DNA of 64,000 bases from Salinilacihabitans rarus (GTDB lineage: Archaea; Halobacteriota; Halobacteria; Halobacteriales; Natrialbaceae): the NCBI RefSeq assembly GCF_024296665.1, contig NZ_CP100762.1, forward strand, positions 3,410,001-3,474,000. The letters are read 5' to 3'. A program made the position numbers and the translations under genes. The notes beneath the pieces are model-generated. The model made no database searches. It worked only from the letters and a program-made list of their open reading frames with translations, and was not told where the DNA came from. Shown here one piece after another: positions 53,016 through 62,004 of this stretch; position 1 is the stretch's first letter, and every line of letters begins with the position of its first letter.

Positions 53016-53825
53016 TCACCGTCGGTCGGACTGGAGGCGCTCGGTCGTCTCGACCAGCGGGTGGGCCGCGTAGTCGACCACCTCGATGTCCTCGAGGTCG
53101 GACAGGCCCTCGCGCTCGGCGGTCCGTTCCATCCCGAGGTCGATCCGGTGGTCGACGACGATGACGTAGGCGTCCATCTCGTCGATGCCGAGGCGGTTGG
53201 CCGCGAGCACGCGGTGGTGGCCGTCGGCGAGCAGCAACGTCCCCTCGTTGTCGATGACGACCAGCGGCTCCGCGAGGCCGTGTTCGAGTTCGTACCGCCG
53301 GCCTTCGAGTTCGTCGGCGTAGACCCGTCCCTGCGTCGGGGTGAGTTCCGCCAGCGGGACGGTCCGGCGCTCCTCGCGCAACTCGACCGCGTGGATGTTC
53401 TCCAGCGTGCGCATCAGCTTCCCCACCTTCTCGGGGGTGGCACGCTCGATCTGGCTGCGGACGACGTCGGAGTTCGAGATGATGCCGACGAGGTTGCCCG
53501 CGTCGTCGACGACCGGTAGCTTCTGGATGCCCGACCGGAGGATGACGCGGGCGGCGTCGGTCACCTTCATCTTCGGGTGGGCGACGATGAGGTCCGTCGC
53601 CATCACCTTGAAGATCGGCTCCTCGTCGTCGGCCAGCAACAGGTCGCGCGCGCTGACGAACCCCTCGACGCGGCGGCGCTCGCAGACCGGGAAGCCGCTG
53701 TGCTCGTCGCTCTCGGCGATGCGGACCGCGACGTCGCGGACCGTGGCGTCCGGCGAGACCGTCGCGACGTCCCGGGTCATGTACTCGTCGACCCGCGGTT
53801 TGCTCCCGTCCGGCGCGAGGTCCAT
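53016..53825 (-). CDS. CBS-domain pair fused to a ParB/Srx-like domain
   Basis: The 269-residue protein has two CBS domains (about 15-70 and 75-135; YMTRDVATVSPDATVRDVA, then LPVVDDAGNLVGIISNSDVV) that sense adenosyl ligands. A ParB/sulfiredoxin-type domain follows with VPLAELTPTQGRVYADEL and LLADGHHRVLAANRLG (residues 150-235). Free-standing CBS-ParB proteins are found in archaea; they could be small kinases or nucleases controlled by nucleotide binding. The start is the ATG at 53825. Confidence 0.85.
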   Translation of the reverse strand: MDLAPDGSKPRVDEYMTRDVATVSPDATVRDVAVRIAESDEHSGFPVCERRRVEGFVSARDLLLADDEEPIFKVMATDLIVAHPKMKVTDAARVILRSGIQKLPVVDDAGNLVGIISNSDVVRSQIERATPEKVGKLMRTLENIHAVELREERRTVPLAELTPTQGRVYADELEGRRYELEHGLAEPLVVIDNEGTLLLADGHHRVLAANRLGIDEMDAYVIVVDHRIDLGMERTAEREGLSDLEDIEVVDYAAHPLVETTERLQSDRR

Positions 53826-53871
53826 GGGCGAAGCCAACGGTTCGATCGCGGAAAAGTCCTCCCTTCGGTCC

Positions 53872-55380
53872 TCACGCCGACTCGACGTCCTCACGGTCTC
53901 CCTCCGCCTCCTCGTCGGGCGCGAACAGCCACTCGCTGGTCTGACTGTACGCCCCCGCCGGCGTCCCCGGCCGCGTCCGGATCGCCTCGAAGAACCGGTC
54001 GACGATCACCTCCTCGACGATGCTGACGATCGACTCCACCTCGTCCTCGTCGTCGGTCCCGGCGAGGATGCCGATTTCGAGTTGCGCGCCGGCCATGTCG
54101 GCGTGGCCGCCGGCGCTGCCGATCTGGCCGAACGCGTCCCGCAGCGTCTCCCCGAGGTCGACGTCGTTCGCCCGCGAGCGCGCGGAGACGTACACCTCCT
54201 CGTCGCGGAAGCCGAAGACGAGCGTCGTGTCGATGCCCGTCATCGACAGCAACTGGTCGGCCGCCTGTGGGATCGCGTCGCGGCTGGCGATTCGGCCGGC
54301 GCTGGCCGCGACGACCGACCCCCGCTGGGTCCGGTTCTTGATCGCCCGTGCGATCGTGTCGAACGTCTCGCCCTCGACGGTGGGCTGTTCGATCCGTTCC
54401 AGCAGGCGCTCGTCGACCAGCGGACGCAGCGTCGCCGCGGCCTCGAAGTCGCTGGCCGCCACCTCGCGGGTGAAGTCGTCGGTGTCGATCTGGATGCCGT
54501 ACAGCAACGCCGTCGCCGTCCGCCGGTCGACGTCGAGGCCGAACCGGTCGAGGTAGTCGACGAGCATCGTGCTCGTCGCGCCGACGTCCTCGCGGAGGTC
54601 GACGAACGCCCCCGGGACCGGCCCGCGGGGCGGGTGGTGGTCGATGACGACGTCGGCCTCGAGGTCCTCGGGCAGGCCGTCGTTGACCCCCGGTCGGGAG
54701 TGGTCGACCAGCGCGAACGACGCGAACTCCGCGAGCGAGTCCTCGGGGGCGAGGTTGCGCAACTCGAGGTCGAGCAGGTTGACCATCGCCCGGTTCTCCT
54801 GGTGGGAGATCTCGCCGTAGTAGCAGGCCTCCGCTTCGACGCCGACGGCCGCCGCGATGTTCCGGAGCGCGACCGCGCTCGCGATGGCGTCGGGGTCGGG
54901 GTTGTCGTGGGCGACGACCGCCAGCGGGCCGTCGAGCCGCGAGAGGTGTCGGCGCAACGCGGCGGCTTTCTCGGCGTCGGGGGTCGTCGTCCGGTCGAGC
55001 ACCGCCTCGGCGACCGTCGCCTCCCGGTCGACCACCCTGTCGGCGAGGGCGGTGATCGCGTCACGGTCGTCGTCGGTCGGGTCGGCGCCGACGTCGGCGA
55101 CGAACGTGGCCGCCGGGAACGCCTCGCGGGCGCGTTCGAGCGCGGCCCGGTTCGTCGCGGGACGGTCGCTCGCGACGAAGACGATATCCGGCGTTTCGAT
55201 GGCGGCGAGGACCGACGGGTCAGTCGGGTCCGCACACTCGGCGGGGACGTTGCCCTCGCGGAGGGTCTCGGCGAGGTCCGGGTCCTCGGTGACGACCAGC
55301 AGGCGGCCGTCGTGCTCGGGGGATCGGTCGATGACGCGTCGACCGACGGTCCCGCACCCGAGCACGAGCCGAAAAACCAT
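53872..55380 (-). CDS. TrkA-N/DHH-DHHA1 phosphoesterase
   Basis: The 502-residue protein has an N-terminal Rossmann TrkA-N domain (LVLGCGTVGRRVI, residues 1-125), a DHH phosphoesterase domain (VVAHDNPDPDAIASA, ALVDHSRPG, VVIDHHPP) and a DHHA1 domain (GSAGGHADMAGAQL, with the GGGH-like motif). DHH enzymes of this type degrade short oligonucleotides, pAp or cyclic dinucleotides; a TrkA-N fusion suggests control by NAD(H) or a nucleotide. It follows nuoN by 38 bases, perhaps at the end of the same message. Confidence 0.88.
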   Translation of the reverse strand: MVFRLVLGCGTVGRRVIDRSPEHDGRLLVVTEDPDLAETLREGNVPAECADPTDPSVLAAIETPDIVFVASDRPATNRAALERAREAFPAATFVADVGADPTDDDRDAITALADRVVDREATVAEAVLDRTTTPDAEKAAALRRHLSRLDGPLAVVAHDNPDPDAIASAVALRNIAAAVGVEAEACYYGEISHQENRAMVNLLDLELRNLAPEDSLAEFASFALVDHSRPGVNDGLPEDLEADVVIDHHPPRGPVPGAFVDLREDVGATSTMLVDYLDRFGLDVDRRTATALLYGIQIDTDDFTREVAASDFEAAATLRPLVDERLLERIEQPTVEGETFDTIARAIKNRTQRGSVVAASAGRIASRDAIPQAADQLLSMTGIDTTLVFGFRDEEVYVSARSRANDVDLGETLRDAFGQIGSAGGHADMAGAQLEIGILAGTDDEDEVESIVSIVEEVIVDRFFEAIRTRPGTPAGAYSQTSEWLFAPDEEAEGDREDVESA

Positions 55381-55418
55381 ACCGCGCGTTGCCACCCCGG
55401 ACGGTAAAAGCTACCGGC

Positions 55419-56933
55419 TCAGGGGACGACCGCCGCCGCGGCGTCGATCGCGAACTCGGCGACGGGCCCGAAGCCCGGCAGCAGCGCGACGGTCACGACG
55501 GCGGCGACGACGATCGCCGCGTACAGCCCGGTCGGCTGCGAGAGCGAGTCGCGTCCGGCGACGGGGTCTTCGATCCACAGCGCCTTCACCAGCCGCGAGT
55601 AGTAGTACAGCGACAGCGCGCTGTTGACGACGAGCGCGGCGGCGACGACGAGCAGGCCGGCCTCGATGGCGCCGACGTACAGGAAGTACTTGCTCCAGAA
55701 GCCACCCAGCGGCGGCACGCCGGCGAGACTGAACAGGAAGACGGCCATCGCGGCGCAGGCGATCGGCGCCTGCTTCGAGAGGCCGTTGTAGTCGGCGAAG
55801 GTGCGGCCGACGCCCCAGTGCTCGGCCAGACCCACGAACAGGAACGCGCCCGTGTTCATGAAGCCGTAGACGAGCAGGTGCATCATCGCCGCCCCGAGGA
55901 CGAGGTCGTTCGCCCCCGCGCCGAGGCCGGCCAGACCGATCAGCGCGTAGCCGGCGTGGCCGACCGAGGAGTACGCCAGCATCCGCTTGACGTTCTCCTG
56001 GGTCGCGGCCGCGAAGTTGCCGAGCGTCATCGTCACCAGCGCGAGGACGACGAACGCGAGCGTCCAGTCGATGCCGATGACCGCCGTCGCCTCTTCGAGC
56101 GGGAACGCCGTCGTGAACACGCGGATCGTGATCACGAAGCCGGCGGCCTTCGAGGCCGACGAGAGAAACGCCGAGATGGGTGCGGGCGCGCCCTCGTACG
56201 CCTCGGGCGCCCAGAAGTGAAACGGGACGCTGGCGGTCTTGAACGCGAAGCCACCCAGCAGCATCACGATGCCCAGCCCGAGCAGGCCGCCGAACTCCGC
56301 GGCGCCGCCGAGGTTGTTGGCGATGGCCTCGAGCTGGAGGTGGCCGGTGGCGCCGTAGACGAGGCTGACGCCGTAGACGAACACCGCCGAGGAGAGCGCG
56401 CCGATCAGGAAGTACTTCAGGCCGGCTTCGACGCTCCCGCGGTTGGTCTTGAGGATCGAGACGAGCGCGTACGACGGCAGGCTGCTCAGTTCGAGGGCGA
56501 TGAACACCGTCACGAGGCTGTTGGCCGCCGCCATCGTCGTCATCCCCGTCGCGGCGAGCATGACAAGCGAGTAGTACTCGGCCTGGTAGGCGTGGCCCTC
56601 CATGTAGTCGTAGCTGGCGATCGAGACCAGCGTGGCGACGACCGCGACGACGATGCTGAAGAACAGCGTCAGCTGATCGACGACGAACTGGCCGCCGAAG
56701 AGATCGACGACGCCGTTGCCGCCGTCGACACCCGGCGTCCCCACGCCGGCGAGGACGAACCAGACGGCGACCGTCAGCGAGGCGAGCGAGCCGACCGTCG
56801 CGGTGCCCGCGAGGACGGTCCGGTTCGTCGAGCGCGGTTCGATGCTGTCGTAGACGAACAGCGCCAGCGCGGTCAGCGCGAACAGCAACGCGGGCGCGAG
56901 CGCCGTCCACTCGGGCAACTGGATCGGTTCCAT
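55419..56933 (-). CDS. nuoN: NADH-quinone oxidoreductase subunit N
   Basis: The 504-residue antiporter-like subunit has 13-14 membrane helices, with the proton-pathway Lys in SSASKAAGFVITIR and the Glu in FIALELSSLPSYAL. It is the last gene of the complex I set. The start ATG overlaps the nuoM stop region (base 56933). Length is normal. Confidence 0.95.
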   Translation of the reverse strand: MEPIQLPEWTALAPALLFALTALALFVYDSIEPRSTNRTVLAGTATVGSLASLTVAVWFVLAGVGTPGVDGGNGVVDLFGGQFVVDQLTLFFSIVVAVVATLVSIASYDYMEGHAYQAEYYSLVMLAATGMTTMAAANSLVTVFIALELSSLPSYALVSILKTNRGSVEAGLKYFLIGALSSAVFVYGVSLVYGATGHLQLEAIANNLGGAAEFGGLLGLGIVMLLGGFAFKTASVPFHFWAPEAYEGAPAPISAFLSSASKAAGFVITIRVFTTAFPLEEATAVIGIDWTLAFVVLALVTMTLGNFAAATQENVKRMLAYSSVGHAGYALIGLAGLGAGANDLVLGAAMMHLLVYGFMNTGAFLFVGLAEHWGVGRTFADYNGLSKQAPIACAAMAVFLFSLAGVPPLGGFWSKYFLYVGAIEAGLLVVAAALVVNSALSLYYYSRLVKALWIEDPVAGRDSLSQPTGLYAAIVVAAVVTVALLPGFGPVAEFAIDAAAAVVP

Positions 56934-58468
56934 CAGAACTCACCTCCGTTCAGGATCGGGTCGACCGCGTCCGTGATCATCTCGAACAGCAGGTCGTCGG
57001 GGGCCACGCCGAGCGCGACGATCAGCGCCAGCAGGACGATCATCGGCGCGACGTCGTGCAGCGGGGCGCGGCCGATCTCGTAGTCGGTTTCGAGCCGGTA
57101 CGGGCCGAAGGCGGTCCGCTGGAGCGCGAACAGCAGGTAGCCCGCGACGATGACGATGCCGAACATCGCAAGTGCCGTGAACGCGGGCGCGTACGCCAGC
57201 AGTTCGGACTGGAAGGCGCCGAAGAAGATCGTGAACTCGCCGTAGAACCCGCTCATCAGCGGCAGGCCCATGTACGCGAACGAGCCCGCGACGAGGATGC
57301 CGATCGCGACCGGCATCCGGTCGGCCAGCCCGGACATATCCGTGACCATCCGGGTGTGGGTCGCGTTGTAGACGACGCCGACGGCCATGAACATCAGCCC
57401 CGAGATGAGCCCGTGGCTGACCATCTGGAACGTCGCGCCGCCGACGCCGAACGTGGTGTACGCGACCAGCCCGAGGATGACGTAGCCCATCGACGACACC
57501 GACGAGTAGGCGACGATCCGCTTCAGGTCGGTCTGGGCCAGCGCCAGCATCGCGCCGTAGATGACGCTGATCACGGCCACCGCGGCGATCGGGATCGCGT
57601 ACGCCTCGACCTGCTCGGGGAACATCGTGAAGTTGAACCGGAGCATGGCGTACGTGCCCATCTTCAGCAGGACGCCCGCCAGCAGCACCGACGCCGGGGT
57701 GGGCGCCTCGACGTGAGCGTCCGGCAGCCACGTGTGGAAGGGGACCACCGGCACCTTCACGGCGAAGCCGAGGAACATCGCGACGAACGCGAGCGACGCC
57801 AGCGTCCCCGGCGCGATGCCAAGCACCGTCCGCTGGACGCCGTCGCCGTTGACCATCGCGTCGGCGATTTCGGGCAGCCCGAAGCTGGTGACCGGGTCGC
57901 CGAGCCCGAACACGAGCGCGATGACGGCACCGAACATCACCAGCGACGCCACGTTCGTGTAGACGAAGAACTTGATCGCGGCGTACTTCCGGCGCGGGCC
58001 GCCCCAGACCCCGATCATGAGGTACATCGGGATGAGCACGGCCTCCCAGAAGACGAACCAGAGGAAGAAGTCAAGCGCCGCGAAGACGCCGATCAGGTTC
58101 GCCTCGATGAACAGCAACAGGCCGTAAAACTGCGACTCGCGCTCGTCGATCGGCGTCCACGAACTGACGATGGCCAGCGTGACGAGCACCGTCGTCAGCA
58201 CCACGAGCGGCATCGAGATGCCGTCGAGGCCGACGAACCAGGTGATCGCGTACTCGCCCAGCGAGATCCACTCCGCGCGGGACTCGAAGGCGAGGTCGCC
58301 CCCGAGCAAGGCGTTGCCGCTGCCGTCGAACGCCGTGAACATCCACAGCGAGAGCGCCGCGGGCACGAGGCTGACGGCGAAGGCGAGTTTGCCCGCGACT
58401 CGGTTCGGCGCGAGGAACGTCACCAGTGCGCCGGTCAGTGCGACCGCGATCAACGCTTCGATCATCAT
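56933..58468 (-). CDS. nuoM: NADH-quinone oxidoreductase subunit M
   Basis: The 511-residue antiporter-like subunit has the signature PFHTWLPDAHVEAPTPASVLLAGVLLKMGTYAML with the pathway Lys, FFLWFVFWEAVLIPMYLMIG with Glu, and LKRIVAYSSVSSMGYVILG. The ATG at 58468 overlaps the nuoL stop (ATGA). Proton pumping in complex I. Confidence 0.96.
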   Translation of the reverse strand: MMIEALIAVALTGALVTFLAPNRVAGKLAFAVSLVPAALSLWMFTAFDGSGNALLGGDLAFESRAEWISLGEYAITWFVGLDGISMPLVVLTTVLVTLAIVSSWTPIDERESQFYGLLLFIEANLIGVFAALDFFLWFVFWEAVLIPMYLMIGVWGGPRRKYAAIKFFVYTNVASLVMFGAVIALVFGLGDPVTSFGLPEIADAMVNGDGVQRTVLGIAPGTLASLAFVAMFLGFAVKVPVVPFHTWLPDAHVEAPTPASVLLAGVLLKMGTYAMLRFNFTMFPEQVEAYAIPIAAVAVISVIYGAMLALAQTDLKRIVAYSSVSSMGYVILGLVAYTTFGVGGATFQMVSHGLISGLMFMAVGVVYNATHTRMVTDMSGLADRMPVAIGILVAGSFAYMGLPLMSGFYGEFTIFFGAFQSELLAYAPAFTALAMFGIVIVAGYLLFALQRTAFGPYRLETDYEIGRAPLHDVAPMIVLLALIVALGVAPDDLLFEMITDAVDPILNGGEF

Positions 58469-60501
58469 ACGAACCACCCTCCGAGGACGCCGAGCAGTAG
58501 CAGTAACGCGATGAACCCGGCGGTCAACAGCGCCGCGTAGTTGGTCACGATACCCGTCTGGACGCGTTTCACCCAGCTACTGCCGAACAGGCTGACGCTC
58601 GAAACGCCGTTGACGACGCCGTCGACGACGCTGCCGTCGAAGCGGTCGGCCGCCCGCGCCAGCGGGAGCGTGACGCCCCGTGCGAGCCACACCTGGTACT
58701 CGTCCTGATAGTAGTTGCTGTACAGGACGTCGTAGACCGCGCCGAGGCGCGCGGTGTGGCGTTCGGGTTCGGGCACGTTGTAGAGGACGTGTGCGAGCGC
58801 CGCGCCGCCGACCGCGAGGCCGAGCGACAGCCCCGCGCTGAGCAGGACGGTCGTAGCCTCGGAGCCGACGTAGCCCTCCGCGAACGGCACCGTCTCGTGG
58901 TAGGCGTGGTAGGTCAGCCCCTCGACGGCGCCGTACTCGCCGTCGAGCCACGATTCGAGGAACGTCAGGTCGACGCCGGCCAGCTTGTACACCGGCGCGA
59001 GGTTGGCGAACCCGGCGACGAGCGCGAGGACGCCCAGCACCACCAGCGGGGCCTTGATCGACCAGCCGACGGGATGGGGGTCCTCGGCGGCCTCGGTGCG
59101 GGGTTCGCCGTGGAAGGTCAGGAAGACCATCCGGAACGTGTAGAAGCCGGTGAAGAACACGGCCACGAGTCCCATCGCGAACGCCGCGAGGATGACCGGC
59201 TGTTCGAGGCCGACGATCAGCGCGTCGAACAGCACCTCGTCTTTCGACCAGAAGCCCGAGAACGGGACGATACCCGCGAGCGCGAGCGCGCCCGCGAGGA
59301 ACGTCCAGTAGGTGACCGGCGCCTTGTCCTTCAGCCCGCCCATCTTCCACATGTCCTGTTCGTGGTGCATGAGGACGATGACGGACCCGGCGCCGAGGAA
59401 CAGCAGCGCCTTGAAGAACGCGTGGTTCATGAGGTGGAAGACCCCGGCGACGTAGCCGCCGACGCCGAGGCCCAGCATCATGTAGCCGTACTGGCTGATC
59501 GTCGAGTACGCCAGCACCTGCTTGACGTCGTCTTTGACGACGCCCATCGTCGCGGCAAAGAGCGCCGTGAAGCCGCCGACGAACGCGATGATCGCGAGCG
59601 CGGTCGGGCTGAGCGCGTAGTAGCCGAACATCCGCGCGACGAGGTAGACGCCGGCGGCGACCATCGTCGCCGCGTGGATGAGCGCGGAGACGGTGGTCGG
59701 ACCCTCCATCGCGTCCGGCAGCCACGTGTGCAGCGGGAACTGCGCGGACTTGCCGACCACGCCGCCGAGCACGAGCAGGCCGGTCAGCGTCACCCAGCTT
59801 TCGGCGCCGAAGCCGAACAGGGTGTCGCCGGCGTCGATGGCCTCCTCGGCGGCGACGACGAACGAGCCGTCGCCGGCGAACCCGACCGTGCCGAACGTCG
59901 CCGCGATGGCGACGACGCCGACCAGGAAGAAGTAGTCGCCAAAGCGGGTGACGAGGAACGCCTTCTTCGCGGCCGAGGGGGCGCTACGGGTGCGGAACCA
60001 GAAGCCGATCAGCAGGTACGAGCACAGCCCCACCAGTTCGAAGAACATGAACGCCATCAGCAGGTTGTCCGCGAAGACGAACGCGAGCATGCTGAAGGTA
60101 AAGAGGCCGAGTTCGGCGTAGTACCGCGGCAGGCCGGTCTCGCCCTCGGCGTTCATGTACCCGAGGCTGAAGACGTGTACGAGGAACGCGATCAGCGAGA
60201 CGATCACGAGCATCAGCGTCGACAGCGGATCGAGCAGGATGCCGAACGTGAACTCGATCGTGCCGGCGCCGGTCTCGGCGACGACGTCGCCGACCGCCCA
60301 CTCGTAGAGCGTCTCGTGGTAGGTCTCGCCGCCCGCGACGGTCGCCAGCGCCCACAGCGACAGCAGCAGCGAGGCCGCCGTCGCGAGGATGCCCGCGAGC
60401 GCGCCCCGCTTCGGCATCCGGGCGCCGAAGACGAGCGCGATGACAAACGCCGCGAGGGGGAACAGCGCGATCGCCGGAGCGAAGTCGAATGCGCCTGCCA
60501 T
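58465..60501 (-). CDS. nuoL: NADH-quinone oxidoreductase subunit L
   Basis: The 678-residue antiporter-like subunit includes the C-terminal lateral helix region. Markers are FPLHTWLPDAMEGPTTVSAL, FMFFELVGLCSYLLIGFW and KQVLAYSTISQYGYMMLGLG. It begins one base after the nuoK stop (TAA-C-ATG). Length is usual. Confidence 0.96.
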   Translation of the reverse strand: MAGAFDFAPAIALFPLAAFVIALVFGARMPKRGALAGILATAASLLLSLWALATVAGGETYHETLYEWAVGDVVAETGAGTIEFTFGILLDPLSTLMLVIVSLIAFLVHVFSLGYMNAEGETGLPRYYAELGLFTFSMLAFVFADNLLMAFMFFELVGLCSYLLIGFWFRTRSAPSAAKKAFLVTRFGDYFFLVGVVAIAATFGTVGFAGDGSFVVAAEEAIDAGDTLFGFGAESWVTLTGLLVLGGVVGKSAQFPLHTWLPDAMEGPTTVSALIHAATMVAAGVYLVARMFGYYALSPTALAIIAFVGGFTALFAATMGVVKDDVKQVLAYSTISQYGYMMLGLGVGGYVAGVFHLMNHAFFKALLFLGAGSVIVLMHHEQDMWKMGGLKDKAPVTYWTFLAGALALAGIVPFSGFWSKDEVLFDALIVGLEQPVILAAFAMGLVAVFFTGFYTFRMVFLTFHGEPRTEAAEDPHPVGWSIKAPLVVLGVLALVAGFANLAPVYKLAGVDLTFLESWLDGEYGAVEGLTYHAYHETVPFAEGYVGSEATTVLLSAGLSLGLAVGGAALAHVLYNVPEPERHTARLGAVYDVLYSNYYQDEYQVWLARGVTLPLARAADRFDGSVVDGVVNGVSSVSLFGSSWVKRVQTGIVTNYAALLTAGFIALLLLLGVLGGWFV

Positions 60502-60502
60502 G

Positions 60503-60811
60503 TTACCACCTCATCGCCGACGGGACGGTGACGTCGACGTCCCGGAAGTTGCGGTACAGCACCATGATGATCCCGAGTCCGACGGCGACCTCGGCGGCGG
60601 CCAGCGCCATCGTAAACAGCGCGAACACCTGGCCGGTGAGGTTGCCGTGGTAGAACGCGAACGCGATCAGGTTGACGTTGGCCGCGTTCAGCATGATCTC
60701 GACGGACATCAGGAACAACAGCGCGTTGCGACGCGTCAGGATGCCGAACAGCCCCACGCAGAACAGGGCCATCGACAGGAGGACGTAGTACTCGATCGGG
60801 ACGGCGCTCAC
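60503..60811 (-). CDS. nuoK: NADH-quinone oxidoreductase subunit K
   Basis: The 102-residue, three-helix subunit has the conserved Glu in LMSVEIMLNAANVNLIAF and a second in LAAAEVAVGLGIIMVLYR, both part of the proton path. The GTG at 60811 overlaps the stop of the upstream gene (GTGA). Confidence 0.95.
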   Translation of the reverse strand: MSAVPIEYYVLLSMALFCVGLFGILTRRNALLFLMSVEIMLNAANVNLIAFAFYHGNLTGQVFALFTMALAAAEVAVGLGIIMVLYRNFRDVDVTVPSAMRW

Positions 60812-61221
60812 GCGTCCTCACCTCCGTCCGTCCGGGCGCCGCCGTCGGCCGCGGCCGCCCCGGCGGGGGCACCCTCCGCGGCGGAGTCCGACGGCGTGCT
60901 CGAAAGCGCGGTCACGGGCTCGCCCGCCTCCTCGCGTTTCGCCAGCACGAGCGCGGCGTCGAGCGCGGCGTCGAGCAGGATCGCGACCAGCAACAGCGCG
61001 GCGAGGAACGGCTCGGTGCCGGCGACCGCCTCGCTTTGCAGCGCCGACAGGTCCAGCAGGGCGTAGCCGATCTCGGCGGTGATCACGAGGTCCCCCGGGA
61101 AGCCCTGCGGGCTGCCGAACGGCGTGTTGAGGACGACCAGCGCCATCACGGCGAACAGGCCGACCGCGAGGAGACCCGGCGCGAGGGCGCTGCCGAGCCT
61201 GAGTTTCGGTCTCGTCGTCAT
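60808..61221 (-). CDS. nuoJ2: NADH-quinone oxidoreductase subunit J, C-terminal part
   Basis: The 137-residue protein has two to three helices and corresponds to the C-terminal half of NuoJ (EIGYALLDLSALQSEAVAGTEPFLAALLLVAIL). In haloarchaea subunit J is split in two genes. The C-terminal 40 residues are a low-complexity Ala/Gly/Asp tail, weak in conservation. The ATG at 61221 overlaps the nuoJ1 stop (ATGA). Confidence 0.85.
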   Translation of the reverse strand: MTTRPKLRLGSALAPGLLAVGLFAVMALVVLNTPFGSPQGFPGDLVITAEIGYALLDLSALQSEAVAGTEPFLAALLLVAILLDAALDAALVLAKREEAGEPVTALSSTPSDSAAEGAPAGAAAADGGARTDGGEDA

Positions 61222-61481
61222 GTCTGTACCACCTCGTCTCGTTCGGCCCGCGTCAGCATCACGGCGAACGTGATGAGTACCAGGACCCCGCCCACGTAGA
61301 CGAGGACCTGCATCACGGCGACGAACTCCGCCGCCAGCATCACGTAGTAGACCGCGACGCTCAACAGCGTCACGCCGAGCAGGAGCGCGGAGTGCCACGG
61401 GTCCTGCACGAGCACGACGCCGATCGCGCTGGCGAGCGTGACGAACGCGAACAGCGCGAACGCGATCAGCTCGTATGTCAT
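61218..61481 (-). CDS. nuoJ1: NADH-quinone oxidoreductase subunit J, N-terminal part
   Basis: The 87-residue protein has three helices, with the NuoJ core VMLAAEFVAVMQVLVYVGGVLVLITFAVML, including the helix 3 pi-bulge region involved in coupling. It is separated by 61 bases from nuoI. Together with nuoJ2 it makes a full subunit J. Confidence 0.9.
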   Translation of the reverse strand: MTYELIAFALFAFVTLASAIGVVLVQDPWHSALLLGVTLLSVAVYYVMLAAEFVAVMQVLVYVGGVLVLITFAVMLTRAERDEVVQT

Positions 61482-61542
61482 TGGTTCGATGTGGTTTGGT
61501 GTGCCCTTTGTAGATTTCGGGACGGACGGGCCGTCCGCTCGG

Positions 61543-62004
61543 TTACTGGTAGTCTACGTCTCCTTCGCCCTCGCCGATCCACGCGCCCCGGTCGGGTTCG
61601 CGCGACTCCAGCGGGTCGATGTCCTTGTACCACGGCACTGCCTTCAACTGCTCTTTGTTGTAGACGAAGTCGTGTTTCGTGTCGGCGGTGAACTCGAAGT
61701 TCTGGGTGAGCAGGATGGCGTCGACCGGACAGACCTCCTCGCACAGCCGGCAGTAGACACACTGACCGATGTGGAGGTTGTACTGCTCGCCGTTTCGCTT
61801 GTCGTCCGTGACGATCTGGATCGTGTCGTTCGGACAGACGTTCTCGCACTGGCGACACCAGATACACCGCTCCTGGCTGAACTTGTGGACCCCCCGGAAC
61901 CGCGGGGAGACGTCCGGCGCATCGTCCGGGTACTCGACGGTGAACGTGTTGCCGTCCAGCGCGTGTTTCATCGTCGTCGCCATCGATTTGAGCAGTCCGA
62001 TCAT
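61543..62004 (-). CDS. nuoI: NADH-quinone oxidoreductase subunit I
   Basis: The 153-residue protein has two 4Fe-4S ferredoxin motifs: CIWCRQCENVCPND and CVYCRLCEEVCPVD. These carry electrons from the input side to the quinone site. The ATG at 62004 overlaps the nuoH stop (ATGA). Confidence 0.96.
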   Translation of the reverse strand: MIGLLKSMATTMKHALDGNTFTVEYPDDAPDVSPRFRGVHKFSQERCIWCRQCENVCPNDTIQIVTDDKRNGEQYNLHIGQCVYCRLCEEVCPVDAILLTQNFEFTADTKHDFVYNKEQLKAVPWYKDIDPLESREPDRGAWIGEGEGDVDYQ

